Source: Euleptes europaea
Taxonomy: Eukaryota; Chordata; Lepidosauria; Squamata; Sphaerodactylidae
NCBI RefSeq assembly: GCF_029931775.1
Contig: NC_079320.1
Coordinates: 46,548,021-46,612,020 of the forward strand
Direction of reading: 5' to 3'
DNA: 64,000 nt
Part shown: piece by piece, positions 33,022-44,834 of the stretch
How the letters are laid out: each line of letters opens with the position of its first letter
How positions within the stretch are numbered: the stretch's first letter is position 1
Made by a program: the position numbers and the translations under genes
Notes under the pieces: generated by a model
What the model was told of the DNA's origin: nothing
Databases searched by the model: none
What the model saw: the letters and a program-made list of their open reading frames with translations, nothing else

Positions 33022-35183
33022 TTCATACTTCAGTGGTACAGTTTAGTAGCAAAAATGTATTGCCTATTTTCCAGGGGTGTTACAAGGGTAAATTTTGTCA
33101 GAATTACAAAGCTTTCTGCAAACAAAAAAGTGCTTTGGCTGTAATGATAAATATGCATGAGCATCTCCCATTTTACTCAAGAAATACTGAATGTCACACC
33201 CTACATATCTAGTGCCTCAAATTATGAAGCATTATTTTTTTAAAGAGGAAAAGTGTAGGATAAAGCCACAAGCTTTGTACTGAAATACTATTTCCCCATG
33301 TGGTATTATCTCCAGCATCATGTGATTCCCTTAGTCATATACCTAATACCAGGGCAGATGACTTATAGAACCAATCAGACTTCTTAAGTGAAGCGTGACA
33401 ATCCCTTTAGATTTTGAGCGGTGGCTCCATTAATCAGTGGCAATACAAGCCTGTTTTGCTAGAGCTGGTTTCATTACTTGGCCAGCTGCAGACGAGCCAG
33501 GCTAGTTTAATTTCATTAAAAGGCATCTCGATGGTTAAAAGGAGGAAGCATTTCAAATTACATCTTTGCTAGTCATTTCCGAACTTTAGGGGAAGAGATA
33601 TAAATCCTTACTGTTCAAGCTACCAGCTCTTCACAGGAGGTTCTTAAGGAGACAGTGAAATTGTAAAACTTTACAAGACTATTTCACTCTTATTCTCTGA
33701 TAAGCAAAATATACTAAGACATATATTGCACCATCTAAGAAAGAGCCATTCCAAATTCAGCAGTGTAGGCTAATATATTGGGGCAAAGTGAAGAAGGGAT
33801 GAATACAACACTGTATTTTTAAAATGTGGTAAGCCACTTTCAGGTCCTTATGGTTGAAAACCTGCTATATAAGCCTAATAGATAAATAAATGAAATGATT
33901 AGTCTAAGCTACAAATATTATGGAATGGACAGATCTAATTTGTGAAAATGAGTAATATACTCAAGCTATTGTTCCCCAGCATAATTCTCCCAATATTTAC
34001 ACTCAACATAAATTAAACCAAATATTACCAGTACTATACAGATTAAAAGGCCTACAAGACAATCTTAGAGATAAACTACATGTTACACTCAAGCCTCTGG
34101 ATGCTACTAAAAACAATGTCCCTAGTGAGTTCACCACCCAATTCTTGTCATAATCTCGAGGGACACTTGTCATAATGTCTAGGGATATAGTGTCCTACAG
34201 TGTGGGTTTTCCTTTCCCAAATGCATATAATTGATCACTTTTAGCAGGAATAGGGAAACTCAAAACATAAAGGTGTAGAATCACATGATGAATACTATTA
34301 CACTTGGTGTGGAAAGGTAGAGCTCATTATGGGATATTGTTTCTGGTGGCACTCTGGTGAGTGCAATGCATAGCTCAGTTCTTCATCAGTATGTAACACT
34401 AGGTTAAGATTACAGAACTTAAATGTATACGGGGTAACTGATCAATCTAATTTTAGTCACTGCACTATGCCATTTCCATTAGATAAACATACAACCAGAC
34501 TTCAATGTGTATTTGCATAATGTGATTCTCAGATATTGCTCAAGTGTTAGAGCGGGTAGGAGAGAACAGAACAAACCTATTAAGAATTATTTCCCTGGAA
34601 GAACAATGGCAAGAAGAGCAACCAATTAAGCAAAATCCAAAGAGAATTAGGAATGAATTATTGTGTGTGAATTAATTTTTTTCCAAGATCATTTTTGTAA
34701 GAAACTGTAACAGATGTTTGTGGGGGGGTTGATTGAACAATTGTGTTGATTTGTACAAAATAAGCTCAAAATGACAGTGGATATTTAAAAAACTATTATA
34801 GAACATGAAGAACTACCTGAATCTAATTACAACATAAGGGGGAGAGTATATCTCAATGCAATTAAATAAGCACTGGGAAATAAAGGCTAGGAGGAACTAC
34901 ATTAAAATATGTGGCAAGCTGAGCAAACAGAAGGAAATAACTTGTGGTGGTATTTCTAGAACTGGTTAATAGGGATAGCTCAGGGTGACTTTAAAGACAG
35001 CACTGAAAGACATTCTGTTTTTGAGAACACTTTAACATTCAAGATGAGCAACCCCACCTCCACCCAGCTTTTCAGTTAGCTTGTGTTTTCTGCGCTTTCT
35101 TGAAGAACTTTTGGATTAAAGAAACCCAAAAACTGTCCCAGAAAGCAGAGAATGTGGGTATAGCTGAGAATGCTCTCTGCCAG
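33022..35183. other. Intergenic AT-rich unique sequence; possible conserved element at about 33390-33610
   Basis: 33800-33895 looks like a LINE tail (GGTAAGCCACTTT...GATAAATAAATGAAAT). 33390-33610 has intact homeobox-like motifs (CCATTAATCAGTGG, TTTAATTTCATTAAAAGG) and no repeat landmark. No coding sequence is present. Confidence 0.3.
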
Positions 35184-35264
35184 TTCCAGGTGAACTGATC
35201 TCTATTGGCTGGTGATCAATTGTAATAGCAGAGATCTCCAGCTAATACCAGGAGGCTGGCAACC
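35184..35264. repeat. Right half of a TAGGGTTGCCA-family MITE
   Basis: CCAGGTGAACTGATCTCTATTGGCTGG to CAGGAGGCTGGCAACC. The left half is absent. Confidence 0.75.
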
Positions 35265-35269
35265 TTCAG

Positions 35270-35945
35270 ATGATAATTTGCTGGTGGTCCCTGGCCCTAA
35301 GAATGTGCAGCTGTCCTCGATGAGAACCAGGGCTTTTTCAGCCCTGTCTCCAGCCTGATAGAATGCTCTGCCTGGTACCATCAGGGCCCTGCAGGAGCTT
35401 ACAGGGTTCCACAGGGCTTTTCCGCCAGGCCTACAGTTGAGGACGGCCGCGGGTACCATCTGTATAGGCCTTCCTCCCCCTCCCATATGTTTATTGTAAG
35501 GTTTTGGAAGGGTGACTGCCTGCCCTACAATCAGCACAAGGGGCACTGCATGCCATCATTGGTTTTGATTTTTAATTTAATGATTTTATGCCTTGTGTGT
35601 GTGTGCATAAGTCGCAGCCGACTTATGGCGACCCCTTTTTTGGGGTTTTCATGGCAAGAGACTAACAGAGGTGGTTTGCCAGTGCCTTCCTCTGCACAGC
35701 AACCCTGGTATTCCTTGGTGGTCTCCCATCCAGTTACTAACCAAGGCTGACCCTGCTTAGCTTCTGAGATCTGACGAGATCAGGCTAGCCTGGGCCATCC
35801 AGGTCAGGGTTTATATAATTGTTCTATGGATGTTTTGTGGTTGTTATGAATTTTTGTATGGTTTTAGAGGTTGTTACTCGCCCTAAGCCGGCTGCGGCCA
35901 GGGCAGGCAGGTTAAAAATGTGATAAATAAATTTTAAAAAGCCCA
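35270..35945 (+). repeat. L2/CR1-like LINE 3' end, interrupted by a SINE
   Basis: 35270-35596 resembles the 3' end of an L2-like element (minus-strand text includes CTCCTGCAGGGCCCTGATGG). 35813-35945 is a plus-strand tail, TATGGTTTTAGAGGTTGTTA CTCGCCCTAAGCCGGCTGCGG...GATAAATAAATTTTAAA. The orientation of the first part is uncertain. Confidence 0.55.
35597..35812 (-). repeat. 5S rRNA-derived SINE, minus orientation
   Basis: The minus strand has GATCTCGTCAGATCTCAGAA, GCTAAGCAGGGTCAGCC, ACTGGATGGGAGACCACCAA and GGAATACCAGGGTTGCTG. The tail GGTCGCCATAAGTCGGCTGC matches Bov-B. It is the best-preserved 5S-type copy here and sits inside a LINE tail. Confidence 0.88.
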
Positions 35946-37617
35946 AATAACTATGATGTGAGTTCAGTGGAGTCATGCATTTATGAAGTCAATCTTCACT
36001 GATGTGATCCTGTGGTTGCTTCAGAATATTCCCAGTTCACAAATCAACCCATATCTACCAGCAACTGCAAAACTCCTTTAGATGAGTGACAGTGTGGTAA
36101 ATATGGATTGAGCTGGATATTTGACTGACCCTGAAGCAATTGTGTGGACTCCTTTTAGTGCTTATTTAATGCTACATGCATCCACTCAACTCGCATTCAT
36201 ATTCTGACAGTTCGGTTGTGTGAATTGGCTTTATGTGAGGGAAGAGTTCAGTGTCTCTGTCATTTAATACTGGAAGGAAACAGGAAAAGGCAAATCTCAT
36301 TTGCCATATATGCAAAACTATGCTACAAAAAAGCAATGGGAGGTGGACATAATATGAAAAAGATACAATGTGCTTTTCTGTTGCCTAAGAACATCAGGGT
36401 TCTTAAAGACAAAAATAAATTCCCTGATAAAAGTTGCAAGTGGCCAACAATTAGGAAAAAAACCTAAAAGCAACGTTAAGGCAATATTAGGGCCAAGTAA
36501 AACATCACAAAGTAATAATCAAGTTTTTGAATTTGCCAGAATTCTTCTTCAGGCAAAGCAAAATAAAAAATGTAAAAGGCAAAGGAGAAGAAAAGAGGCA
36601 AGGCATGACTAAAAACACAAGTCTGCTGATGTTAAGATGAAACAGAGGTCTTATGCCCATAATTTGATTAGCTCATGCTAACTGCAAAACGTAAGAACAT
36701 AAAAGAACCCTGCAGGATCTGCTGGCTTTTACATCTTCAAATGAAAGCAACCCCTGTGCCTTTATCTCAGTAGCTTTTGATACAATCTGAGATCTTTTCG
36801 ATTCACAAACAAGTTCATTTTCTTTAAAAACCTAATGTTGTATTTGTCTTAAATGGCATGACACATGCTTGAATACTTGAGGATAATTTACAGCATAATC
36901 CATGTATACACGGTTTCTAAGGCTATGGGATATAAATGAAATTAACATCCCTGACAGTGTCTGGGATGGAACCATACACTGGCCAGGTCATCAGATAGTG
37001 TAAATCACTTCAGCTCTCTTTGCTTCGAATACTTTTTCCTATCACCTTATCTTTTTCTTCAGCTCTGCTGCAAAGATATTTATGTAATAACTTCTTCCTA
37101 GGTACAGATCTGAGATTGTGAATTATGGTCTTATGTGTGGAAAAGGACAACAGAAGTTCCATGAAGCTTCAGTTAATAACCAAGACATTTCATTAATTCT
37201 GTGCATTCTGTCTTGATTTTATGGTGACTTAAATCTCTTTTTACACTTCAGTGATGCCAACTTTTTTCTTTCAAAGTTAAAGTAAAAAGCTCTGCAGGAT
37301 CCAATTTATGTTTCAACCAACACCTTGCCTTAGGCATTACAAGATGTTGAAAACAGCTGGGGAACCTCAGTAAACATGTATTTACTAATCAAAAGATCTA
37401 AGCGTACATCTTTGTGAGCAGTTATTTCACAGAAATGGTGCCATTTCTTTGGATTTAAGAACAACACAAGAAAATATATGCTGACTTTAATGTGAATATT
37501 TATGTAGGGTCAAGAACAAACAGATAATTATTTGTTTTCCAGATGTATATCTACCCCCTCCAAGCTGATTTGCCTACATAAAATATAGCCAAATACTATC
37601 TACTTTAAGTATAACGT
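35946..37617. other. Intergenic, nothing recognised
   Basis: AT-rich DNA. Short frames at 36216-36612 show only low-complexity Lys/Arg stretches. Confidence 0.4.
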
Positions 37618-37946
37618 AGGGTTGTCAGGTACAGCCTGTCAGCCAACAGGAGATGGGGGGAGGGGGACACGAAGGGGCAGCCAACAGCAACAGCCTAACT
37701 TCACTTACAGGAAAACCCAGACGTGATGTCTTGCCTCTCTTATGCCTGTGGCAAAACCTACAGTTTCTGGTGATTCCCAGAGAGAAGTGATGTCCTTTCC
37801 AAGTTTTTCCTGGAAGTAACATCATGCTATTGGCTTGATGGCCATTTAAAAAAATTGTTTTCTTCTGCTACGGCTCCAAGTGGTGGCAGAAAATGAGAGC
37901 TGGGACCAAGGGCTATGCCACCTGCACCAGGGAGCTGGCAACCCTG
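37618..37946. mobile_element. Second hAT-like MITE family ending AGGGTTGTCAGG...CTGGCAACCCT
   Basis: Its ends resemble the TAGGGTTGCCA family, but the 329-bp interior differs (AGAAGTGATGTCCTTTCC, GAAGTAACATCATGCTATTGGC). Related pieces lie at 24455-24720, 30450-30662 and 20240-20382. No clear target duplication is seen. Confidence 0.6.
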
Positions 37947-38467
37947 GCTTATTGTAAGTTATATTAAATATATGAGAGCCCAGCCCCCTGAACAATGCAG
38001 GAAATTCACAACTGCCCTCCACACACCCAGTGACCCCTACTCCATGCCCAGAAGATGGCAAAAAAGAAAAAAAGAATCCTTCAGGCCAATCAATGTGAAT
38101 AGTTTTTTTTGAGGAGTGTCTAATAATCACCCAAAATCTTTCTCAAAAAGCTATGAGTTGTTCAAGTCTGATCAAAATACTTGGCACTATAGAATTGGAA
38201 GTGAACAGCAGAGGACTGGCAGGGAAAAACAGCCCTAGAAAAGGGCCCTGCCCCACCCCCAAATAAGGGAGGGAGGAAGAAGCAACCTGCCTGCTCAGCC
38301 TCTGGTTCGCCCTGGCCCTGCCCACCAAAATGTGGATGGAGAGGCAGCCTACCTGCCAAGCTGGATGGGCGCTTTCCCTTCTCACCAGGCAAGTTGCGCA
38401 AGGACTGAGCAGGTACTGTCTGCCCCTCACCCTGCTAGGCTAGGAGCTGTGCAAGAGTTGGTCAGGG

Positions 38468-38688
38468 TTGGTTCTTGTAGGTTATCCGGGCTGTGTAACC
38501 GTCATCTTGGAATTTTCTTTCCTGACGTTTCGCCAGCAACTGTGGCAGGCATCTTCAGAGTAGTAACACTGAAGGACAGTCCTTCAGTGTTACTCCTCTG
38601 AAGATGCCTGCCACAGTTGCTGGCGAAACGTCAGGAAAGAAAATTCCAAGACCACTGTTACACAGCCCGGATAACCTACAAGAACCAA
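38468..38688. mobile_element. Penelope-like terminal repeats as a 221-bp palindrome with hammerhead cores
   Basis: The two 110-nt arms are mirror images around position 38578 with only about five mismatches, from TTGGTTCTTGTAGGTTATCC to its complement. Each arm carries a hammerhead-like core. On the plus strand these are CTGAAGA (38598-38604), a GCC..GGC stem, GAAAC (38625-38629) and GTC (38630-38632), with closing TCCT/AGGA. Hammerhead motifs in Penelope-like terminal repeats are known. Confidence 0.75.
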
Positions 38689-38724
38689 TGAACTCTGACC
38701 GTGAAAGCCTTCGACAATAAGTTG

Positions 38725-39429
38725 GTCAGGGGTTGATCAGGGTCGGTCAGAAGACTCAATGCATGAGTGCTGCATGAGGGCTGGGCAGGTGCCACTTCCT
38801 TCACTGTATAACTGTCAGGCAGGCACTGCCCCCTCCCCCACCATGTGGATGCTGCATGATGGCTGGATGGGCACTGTCTGGGGATAGCCCTTCCACAACC
38901 GGGCTGGCCTGGCTCAGGTTGAGGAGGAAGCCATCAGCCCACCAGGAAATGTGCTGGGAGCCAAAATGGCCAGTCTGCCCAGGAAGCAAACACACATGCC
39001 ACCTATTCTAATTCTTAGTTCACTTTCTAGACCATAAACAGACCAACCCACGTAGATCAGTTTGAAGAATCCAGATTGCACTCTGACAACAGAATTTGGG
39101 AGAAAAGGAAACAGGAAAACATTCAGCTGAATGCTCTTCATTTACAATGGAATCGCATAAGTGCTCTGCAAAATTTTTTTTTCCTTGTTGATGCTTTCAA
39201 GTGGTCTCATGGGACTTATCTGAGCTAATGTTGACTGGCAGAAAGCAATGACCCTGTGCAAGGAAGATGCTGTATGCAGTCAGGAAGCAACAAATGTTCC
39301 TCAATACTATAGCTGCTTCATATGTCTGAGTTGCCAAATTCAATATGACAGTAGATCTCAAGCTCTGCTCTGGGGGGTCTCCTGGGATTCCTTGAAAACT
39401 GACCAAGGGTTCCTCAGTAGAAAAGAGCA
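38725..39429. other. Intergenic, moderately GC-rich
   Basis: No recognised feature. 38730-38990 is GC-rich with short frames on both strands. Confidence 0.35.
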
Positions 39430-39515
39430 AGGATCCACTAGCACCTTAAAGACTAACCAAAGTTCTGGCAGGATATAAGCTTTCATGAGTCACAGCTCAC
39501 TTCTTCACATATCAA
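39430..39515 (-). repeat. Penelope-like 3' fragment (second type)
   Basis: CACTAGCACCTTAAAGACTAACC, GTTCTGGCAGGATATAAGC, TTTCATGAGTCACAGCTCAC and TTCTTCACAT form a block common in reptile genomes. The minus strand shows GTGAGCTGTGACTCAT followed by GAAA, reminiscent of a hammerhead stem II, but the CUGANGA box is changed. Confidence 0.5.
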
Positions 39516-39519
39516 GGAT

Positions 39520-41078
39520 TCCTCAGTGAGACTATCAATAAAGGCAGATGGGGTTCCATGAAAGACAGCTACGGGATTGCTGGAGTGTCACATGCAGCTA
39601 CTGGATTGCTGTGTGTTTCCAGTATGACCCTCAGGGCCAAACAAGCTGCCTGCCCTTGCAGTCCTACGAGGAAAATTTCTTAAAGTATTTTAGAACTATT
39701 AGCAAGAAGTGTATTTTGTCAGATTCAGTGTCACTCTTGCATAAAATTAGAAATCATACAAAGATCATCCAAATAATGGCAGTAATGATCATAAATACAC
39801 ACTTTGCTCCTTCATTTTTGATTGGGGGTTATTTGTTACTTTAACATCTAATTACTGCTTCAATACATCATGCACATATTTTAAATCCTGGGGTTTCTAA
39901 GCACTATTCAAAATGCTGGTGCTTACCTTTAATGATTTGGGAATAGAGTACTTGGAAGACCACCTTATCCCACATCGCCTAGAGAGAACTATTCTCTCTG
40001 GAGAGGCAGCATAAAACTACATTAGTTTAAAAAAAACAACAACAACAACACCCTAGACAGTCCACTGTGACAGTGATGGTTTAATTCTGTTCTTTGAACA
40101 GGCAGTTTTGAAATATAAACTAAGAGTGGCAGATAAGGGGAAAAAAGATGAGGGATGTTGTTTCCATTGCCCTACCAAAATAGGTTTTCTTGCTTTCAAG
40201 ACTGGCTGGAAAATTAGAGCTGTGCCAACCCATTCTGAAGCATCATCAAAAGGGGCACTTGAACTATCATGAGGGATATAAGAATAAACCTTTTTATTTT
40301 CTGTTTGTTTTGTATGCTATTGCTGTGAATCTTTTGCTTCCCATTTCCTTTGCTAGTATCCCTAGTCATTTATTTATTTTATAGCTAGTAGTAATAAATC
40401 CTAAGTATTCAATTTGCAATCTGCAATAGAAGTTTACCATGATGGAGACAATGATTATTATACTCAAATGATACTTTTAGATTTCTTCCTACATAGTCAG
40501 TGATCTCAAACATGGCACTCATGTGCGGTGATACCTACCAGTATGTGTCCTAGTGACCACTTGCTTCTTCCACAAAACCCTTCTTTACCCCACCTCCAAA
40601 AAACCCAACCCTGCCTTTCCCCCATTTGAATGGAGCTGGATGAGCTTAAGAAGACTGTCCGCAGGAGTTATCACTTAGGAGTCTGCAAGGTAGTACGAAT
40701 TCAGAAATGGCTGTATCATAGGATGATGCTTTGCCTGAGACTTTCTAACATATTTGTTACATTTTCTTCTTTCTTTTTAATGCACTGATGAGGCATTCTT
40801 ATATCATGGGACTTGCATGCACCTCTCTTGCAATTAAAGCTTTTCAAAACCATACTCCCCAAATGATTGCACTGGCCTTGGAATCAGTTGAATAAGTGCA
40901 GCTAAAGCTAAATCTCATGGCTTTTTTTTCTTACTGAGATTATGTCAAACACTGGATTGCTTGTTTGAATAGAGACAGATGGAGTGTACTTTTCCACTCC
41001 TCCTAGTGAAAATTCTGAACTGTGGCTGATGAAACTTGAAGACGTTTCATCGTTCTGAACTCCCCTTCTCCACACCTG

Positions 41079-41080
<2 letters not shown>
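39520..41080. other. Intergenic; possible LINE fragment at 39885-40020
   Basis: CTTTAATGATTTGGGAATAG AGTACTTGGAAGACCACCTTATCCCACATCGCC resembles the late ORF2/3' part of L2-like LINEs in plus orientation. An (ACA)n tract follows at 40033-40050. The rest is unrecognised. Confidence 0.35.

Positions 41081-41081
<1 letters not shown>

Positions 41082-41119
<38 letters not shown>
41082..41119 (+). repeat. (TG)n microsatellite
   Basis: About 19 uninterrupted TG units, followed by a short G run. Confidence 0.95.
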
Positions 41120-41121
<2 letters not shown>

Positions 41122-42582
41122 GGGGGGGTTTCAGCGCTTGCTCAATTTCCAACCTGATTGTGGATGCAGCCCTCCCATCATCCCTTCTGTAACTAGCACT
41201 CTGTTTTTCTTTCAAGAGCTCAGGATGATATCCACAGGGTCAGGTCCATCAAGACAGTGCACATTTCGTCCCTAGCTGAGAAAATGTTCTTGAAAGCCTT
41301 GACAGTTTCACAGCAGAAATCAAATTTTCTTTGCCAAGAAATTCTGGGAACATTAAGGAACCATTCTGAGCTTTTTCAAGCTTCAAAAGAATGTCTGTAG
41401 CCCTTCTATCTATTTAGAAATATGTTCTCATTACCTCACTACTCCACTATATGCTTTCTGTAGATTTTTTGTTTCAAGAAAATGACATACTACATGGTGG
41501 CTGAAGGAGGTATGGAATAGTGTTTATTTTGGGGAGGTTGTGTGTATTTTTAGCATGCAACCTTTTCCCCACAAGCATAAAGCATGTAGCATCGTGCTTA
41601 TACAAATTTAATGGTGCTGGTAAATGTGATTTCACTTGACAGTGCTTCTTAGTTCTCAAAAATGCTGCACACAGACTGGGAAGAACATTAATCAAACATG
41701 GATGAGTACTGTTGTTTAAAAAAAAATCAGCACGGAAAGGAAATTGTGAGAAAAATCAACTGATGGCCATGACTGTTTTTGCCTTTCTAAAAAATGTTAT
41801 GTAAATGTTCCATTTTGGGCCATCAGATAACTGCTCAGAAATAATCCCTAAGAAACCACAGCATGTAAACAAACCACCTCCTCACTCATTTCCGATCAAT
41901 TATGCAGGCACTTATGGGCTTACTGAGCACATCACATCACATTTTCCACAGCATACCGAAAGTGTTTCACAACTTACTTCTGGAGTCCATCTTGTGCAAC
42001 AAAGAGAACTTAAATGCAAAGCCAGGAGCTAAGGCAGCAGGTAACAAGCTCCATTTTTAAGAGGAGAAAGTGTGTGGGATTTTATTCTAATAATACGAAT
42101 TGTGACCAAGGCAACCCCTCTGAGATCAGTTTATGGTACTCTGAACCTGCTGTCGTCCTCTTTTTCCCACCCCTCTTGTTCTCTCTCTGCTTTGCCATTA
42201 GTAGTTCTTCCTATCAATGTAGATCTCAGACCTCTTCCTTACTACATTCACACAAGCCCACATTTTCCCTATTTTTGAAAACCATCCCTTGACCGTGTCA
42301 CAGTGGGGGAAGGAAAACAGCTTCACTGATGCTGAGATATAATTTCCTGCTGATTTTTAAGGTCCACAAAATTGTGTGCATATTTATCACTTGTTAATCC
42401 TCACCTTTATCGTCTTTCCTTCCTCCTGTTGTCTCTGTGTCAAATTTTTATTTAAAACCAATTTAAAATATTCTCACCAATAAAGCAGCAACAAAGTGTA
42501 AACTGTAAAAAAAAAGTGCAAAGATTGTAGTTTTGAGGGCAAGGATTGTAACTTTGTTGTGATTCAGTAAAACATTGAAGAG
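41120..42582. other. Intergenic, nothing recognised
   Basis: AT-rich unique DNA without coding signal. Confidence 0.4.
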
Positions 42583-43150
42583 AGCCAATGTGGTGTAGTG
42601 GTCAGACTGAGACTTGGGAAACCCGGGTTTGAATCCCTCACTCATGCTGGGTGACCTTGGGCTGGTCACACACTCTCAGCCCTGACTCTGGCTAGAATTT
42701 GGATGGGAGACAGGGTCCCCAACTGCCCGGTTATGGTGGGCAATTGCCCGCTGATTGCTTCTGCTGATTGCTGGCTCTCAGCTGGTTGGTGGGCAGAAGC
42801 AGGCTGGGTGAAGGGAAGGGAAGTGATCAGCATCGTCTAAGCAATGACGTCACTTCCAATTTATGTGGAAGGTCCAGCATCGCATTGCGGGGATGCTCTA
42901 GCACTCGCGGAAAAATTATATGGGAACCAGTGCTAGAGTGTCCCCCCAGTGTGATACTGGAACTCCTGCATAACTGGAAGTGGCATCGTCATGTAGATGA
43001 TGCTGATTGCCACCCCCAACCAAGCCTCCCTAAACCTCCCACTGGTTGCGAGGAGAGACCAGCAACCTTAATGGGAGACTTCCAAGGAATACCAGGGTCA
43101 TGACATAGAGGCAGGCAATGGCAAACCACCTCCGAAAATCTGTTGTGATT
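42583..43150 (+). repeat. Composite tRNA/5S SINE split by a hAT-like element
   Basis: The left part has a tRNA-like head (GAGCCAATGTGGTGTAGTGG, GGGTTTGAATCCC) passing into the 5S-derived GGCTAGAATTTGGATGGGAG. The right part resumes at 43071 with ATGGGAGACTTCCAAGGAAT ACCAGGGTC and GGCAATGGCAAACCACCTCC. It shows directly that the tRNA and 5S modules are parts of one mosaic SINE. Confidence 0.85.
42711..43070. mobile_element. 360-bp hAT-like MITE inside a SINE
   Basis: It is flanked by the perfect 8-bp duplication ATGGGAGA (42703-42710 and 43071-43078) lying in the 5S part of the SINE. Its ends are CAGGGTCCCCAACTGCCC and GACCAGCAACCTTA, weakly inverted. The interior has CAATGACGTCACTTCC and GGAAGTGGCATCGTC as a subterminal inverted pair. 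Confidence 0.85.
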
Positions 43151-44009
43151 CCAGGAGGTCATGATGCCCTACCTGAAGGTTGGCAACCCTAGAAAGAGAG
43201 AAGGAAACAGGAAAAGGCGAGAGGCCATGGGAGCTTTCAGGAAAGGGAAAATGGAAATAGTGGAGGAGGGGGAAATAAGATGCCTTCTGCAAGTCCTTGC
43301 AGGTTCCCACTTGTTGCTTTACTAATTGGGTAGCTGAGCCAAAATTAATTAACCCATTTTCCTACTAAGAATAAGCAATCATAAATCCAAGTATTTCAGC
43401 ACATGTCAGAGTGGGGAAGCCAACCCCAGGCATTTGAAATAAGAACTAGAATCCTTCTTAGAATCCCTTCTATGTAGGGTATGAAATCTGTGAAAAACTG
43501 AGAGTGTGGAAGACAGCATTCCTAGCTTTGTAATCATGGAACATCCTTCCCAAAAAGACCCAGTGGTGATGGCCATGAAAGGCAGTAAATAATGTCCAAG
43601 TTTTCCTCTGGGGCTTTGATAATCTGATTGCTGACATAATTGCTGTGTGATTAATATGACTGACATTTTTGTTTTAGTGCGGCTGTTTTACTTTTTTTAA
43701 TGTATTTATTAGATTGTGCTTTTAATTTTGATTATTTGTGACTCACCTTGGCTGAAAAGTGAGTTACAAATTTGAAAATCAATGCAGTTGGAAAGGATGC
43801 TTAGGAATCATCTAATCCTCTGTTCTGGAGCAAGATATGTTAAACCAATCATGCACAACCTGTGATTCACCAAACCACATGAAACACATTAGCCGAGTTT
43901 TCCATAGTCACATCTAGGCTGTAAAATCAGGAGCATTTATGATTGCATTGAACTTGGTCAGTCACAAGCTGTGCAGGCTTAGTTTTAAACCATCATCAAC
44001 ATAATTGGG
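43151..44009. other. Intergenic; LINE-like tail near 43660-43790
   Basis: 43660-43790 has a LINE-tail look (TTTTAATTTTGATTATTTGT GACTCACCTTGGCTGAAAAG) but no diagnostic end. The rest is unrecognised. Confidence 0.35.
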
Positions 44010-44093
44010 ACCCTCCCCTCTCCAATCCCTACCCTCCTCAGGCTCCACACCAAAAACCTCCCGTCGATGGCGAAGAGGGACCTGGCAAACCTA
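44010..44093. repeat. Right part of a TAGGGTTGCCA-family MITE (opposite orientation)
   Basis: CCCTACCCTCCTCAGGCTCC, CCAAAAACCTCCCGTCGATGG, CGAAGAGGGACCTGGCAAAC. The other half is missing. Confidence 0.75.
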
Positions 44094-44525
44094 GACAGCC
44101 CCCATCTTAGAGTAAGCCTGCTCCTTGCCAGTTTTGTGTCTTCCAGGCATTGGCAGCTCTATCTTTCTCTCCTTTCTTTTAGGCCAAAGAAATCCCTTTT
44201 CTTTCCTGACTTGCTTTTAAAAACCTTTTAGTAAGGCTACCCCCTTGAAGCGTTTATCTGCTTAACACTTTAACTATGATTCCTCAAACCAAACATCAGC
44301 AGCTGGTTTTGTTTATGATGGTATTAGCGAATTGCTTTTTCTGACTTAGAAAGCTCGGTATAGCCTCTAAAATCTTCCTGAAACTGTTAATGTCCAGGCA
44401 GTTGTTCCCCATTCATATACTTGTGCATTTGTTTGTGGATCTAAATCCCAAAACTACAATAATCTGTCAACAGACTAAAAACTAAGAGAGCTGTGTTGAG
44501 AGCAGTTTAAGTATGCACAACGGGC

Positions 44526-44702
44526 AGGGTTGCCAGGTCCCTCTTTGCCTCCGGCGGGAGGTTTTTGGGGTGGAGCCTGAGGAGGGTGGAGTTTGGGGAG
44601 GGACTTCAATGCCATACAGTCCAATTGCCAAAGTGGCCATTTTCTCCAGGGGAACTGATCGGCTGGAGATCAGGTGTAATAGCAGGAGATCTTCTGCTAT
44701 TA
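44526..44702. mobile_element. TAGGGTTGCCA-family hAT-like MITE, right end altered
   Basis: CAGGGTTGCCAGGTCCCTCT through ACTTCAATGCCATACAGTCC and AATAGCAGGAGATCTTCTGC. It runs directly into the palindrome at 44705-44834 instead of its normal right end. Confidence 0.8.
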
Positions 44703-44704
44703 AA

Positions 44705-44834
44705 TAAAAAAGGCCTACTGGATGGGCGCCTGTTATTAGGGTTGCCAACCTCCAGGTAATAGCAGGAGATCTTCTGCTATTACCTGGAGGTTGGCAACCC
44801 TAACAACAAGCGCCCATCCAGTAGGCCTTTTTTA
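44705..44834. repeat. 130-bp palindrome made of two inverted MITE ends plus flanking DNA
   Basis: Arms of about 65 nt mirror around position 44769.5 with a few mismatches. The inner part is GGGTTGCCAACCTCCAGGTA...TACCTGGAGGTTGGCAACCC. The outer part is non-transposon sequence AAAAAAGGCCTACTGGATGG and its complement. Confidence 0.85.
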
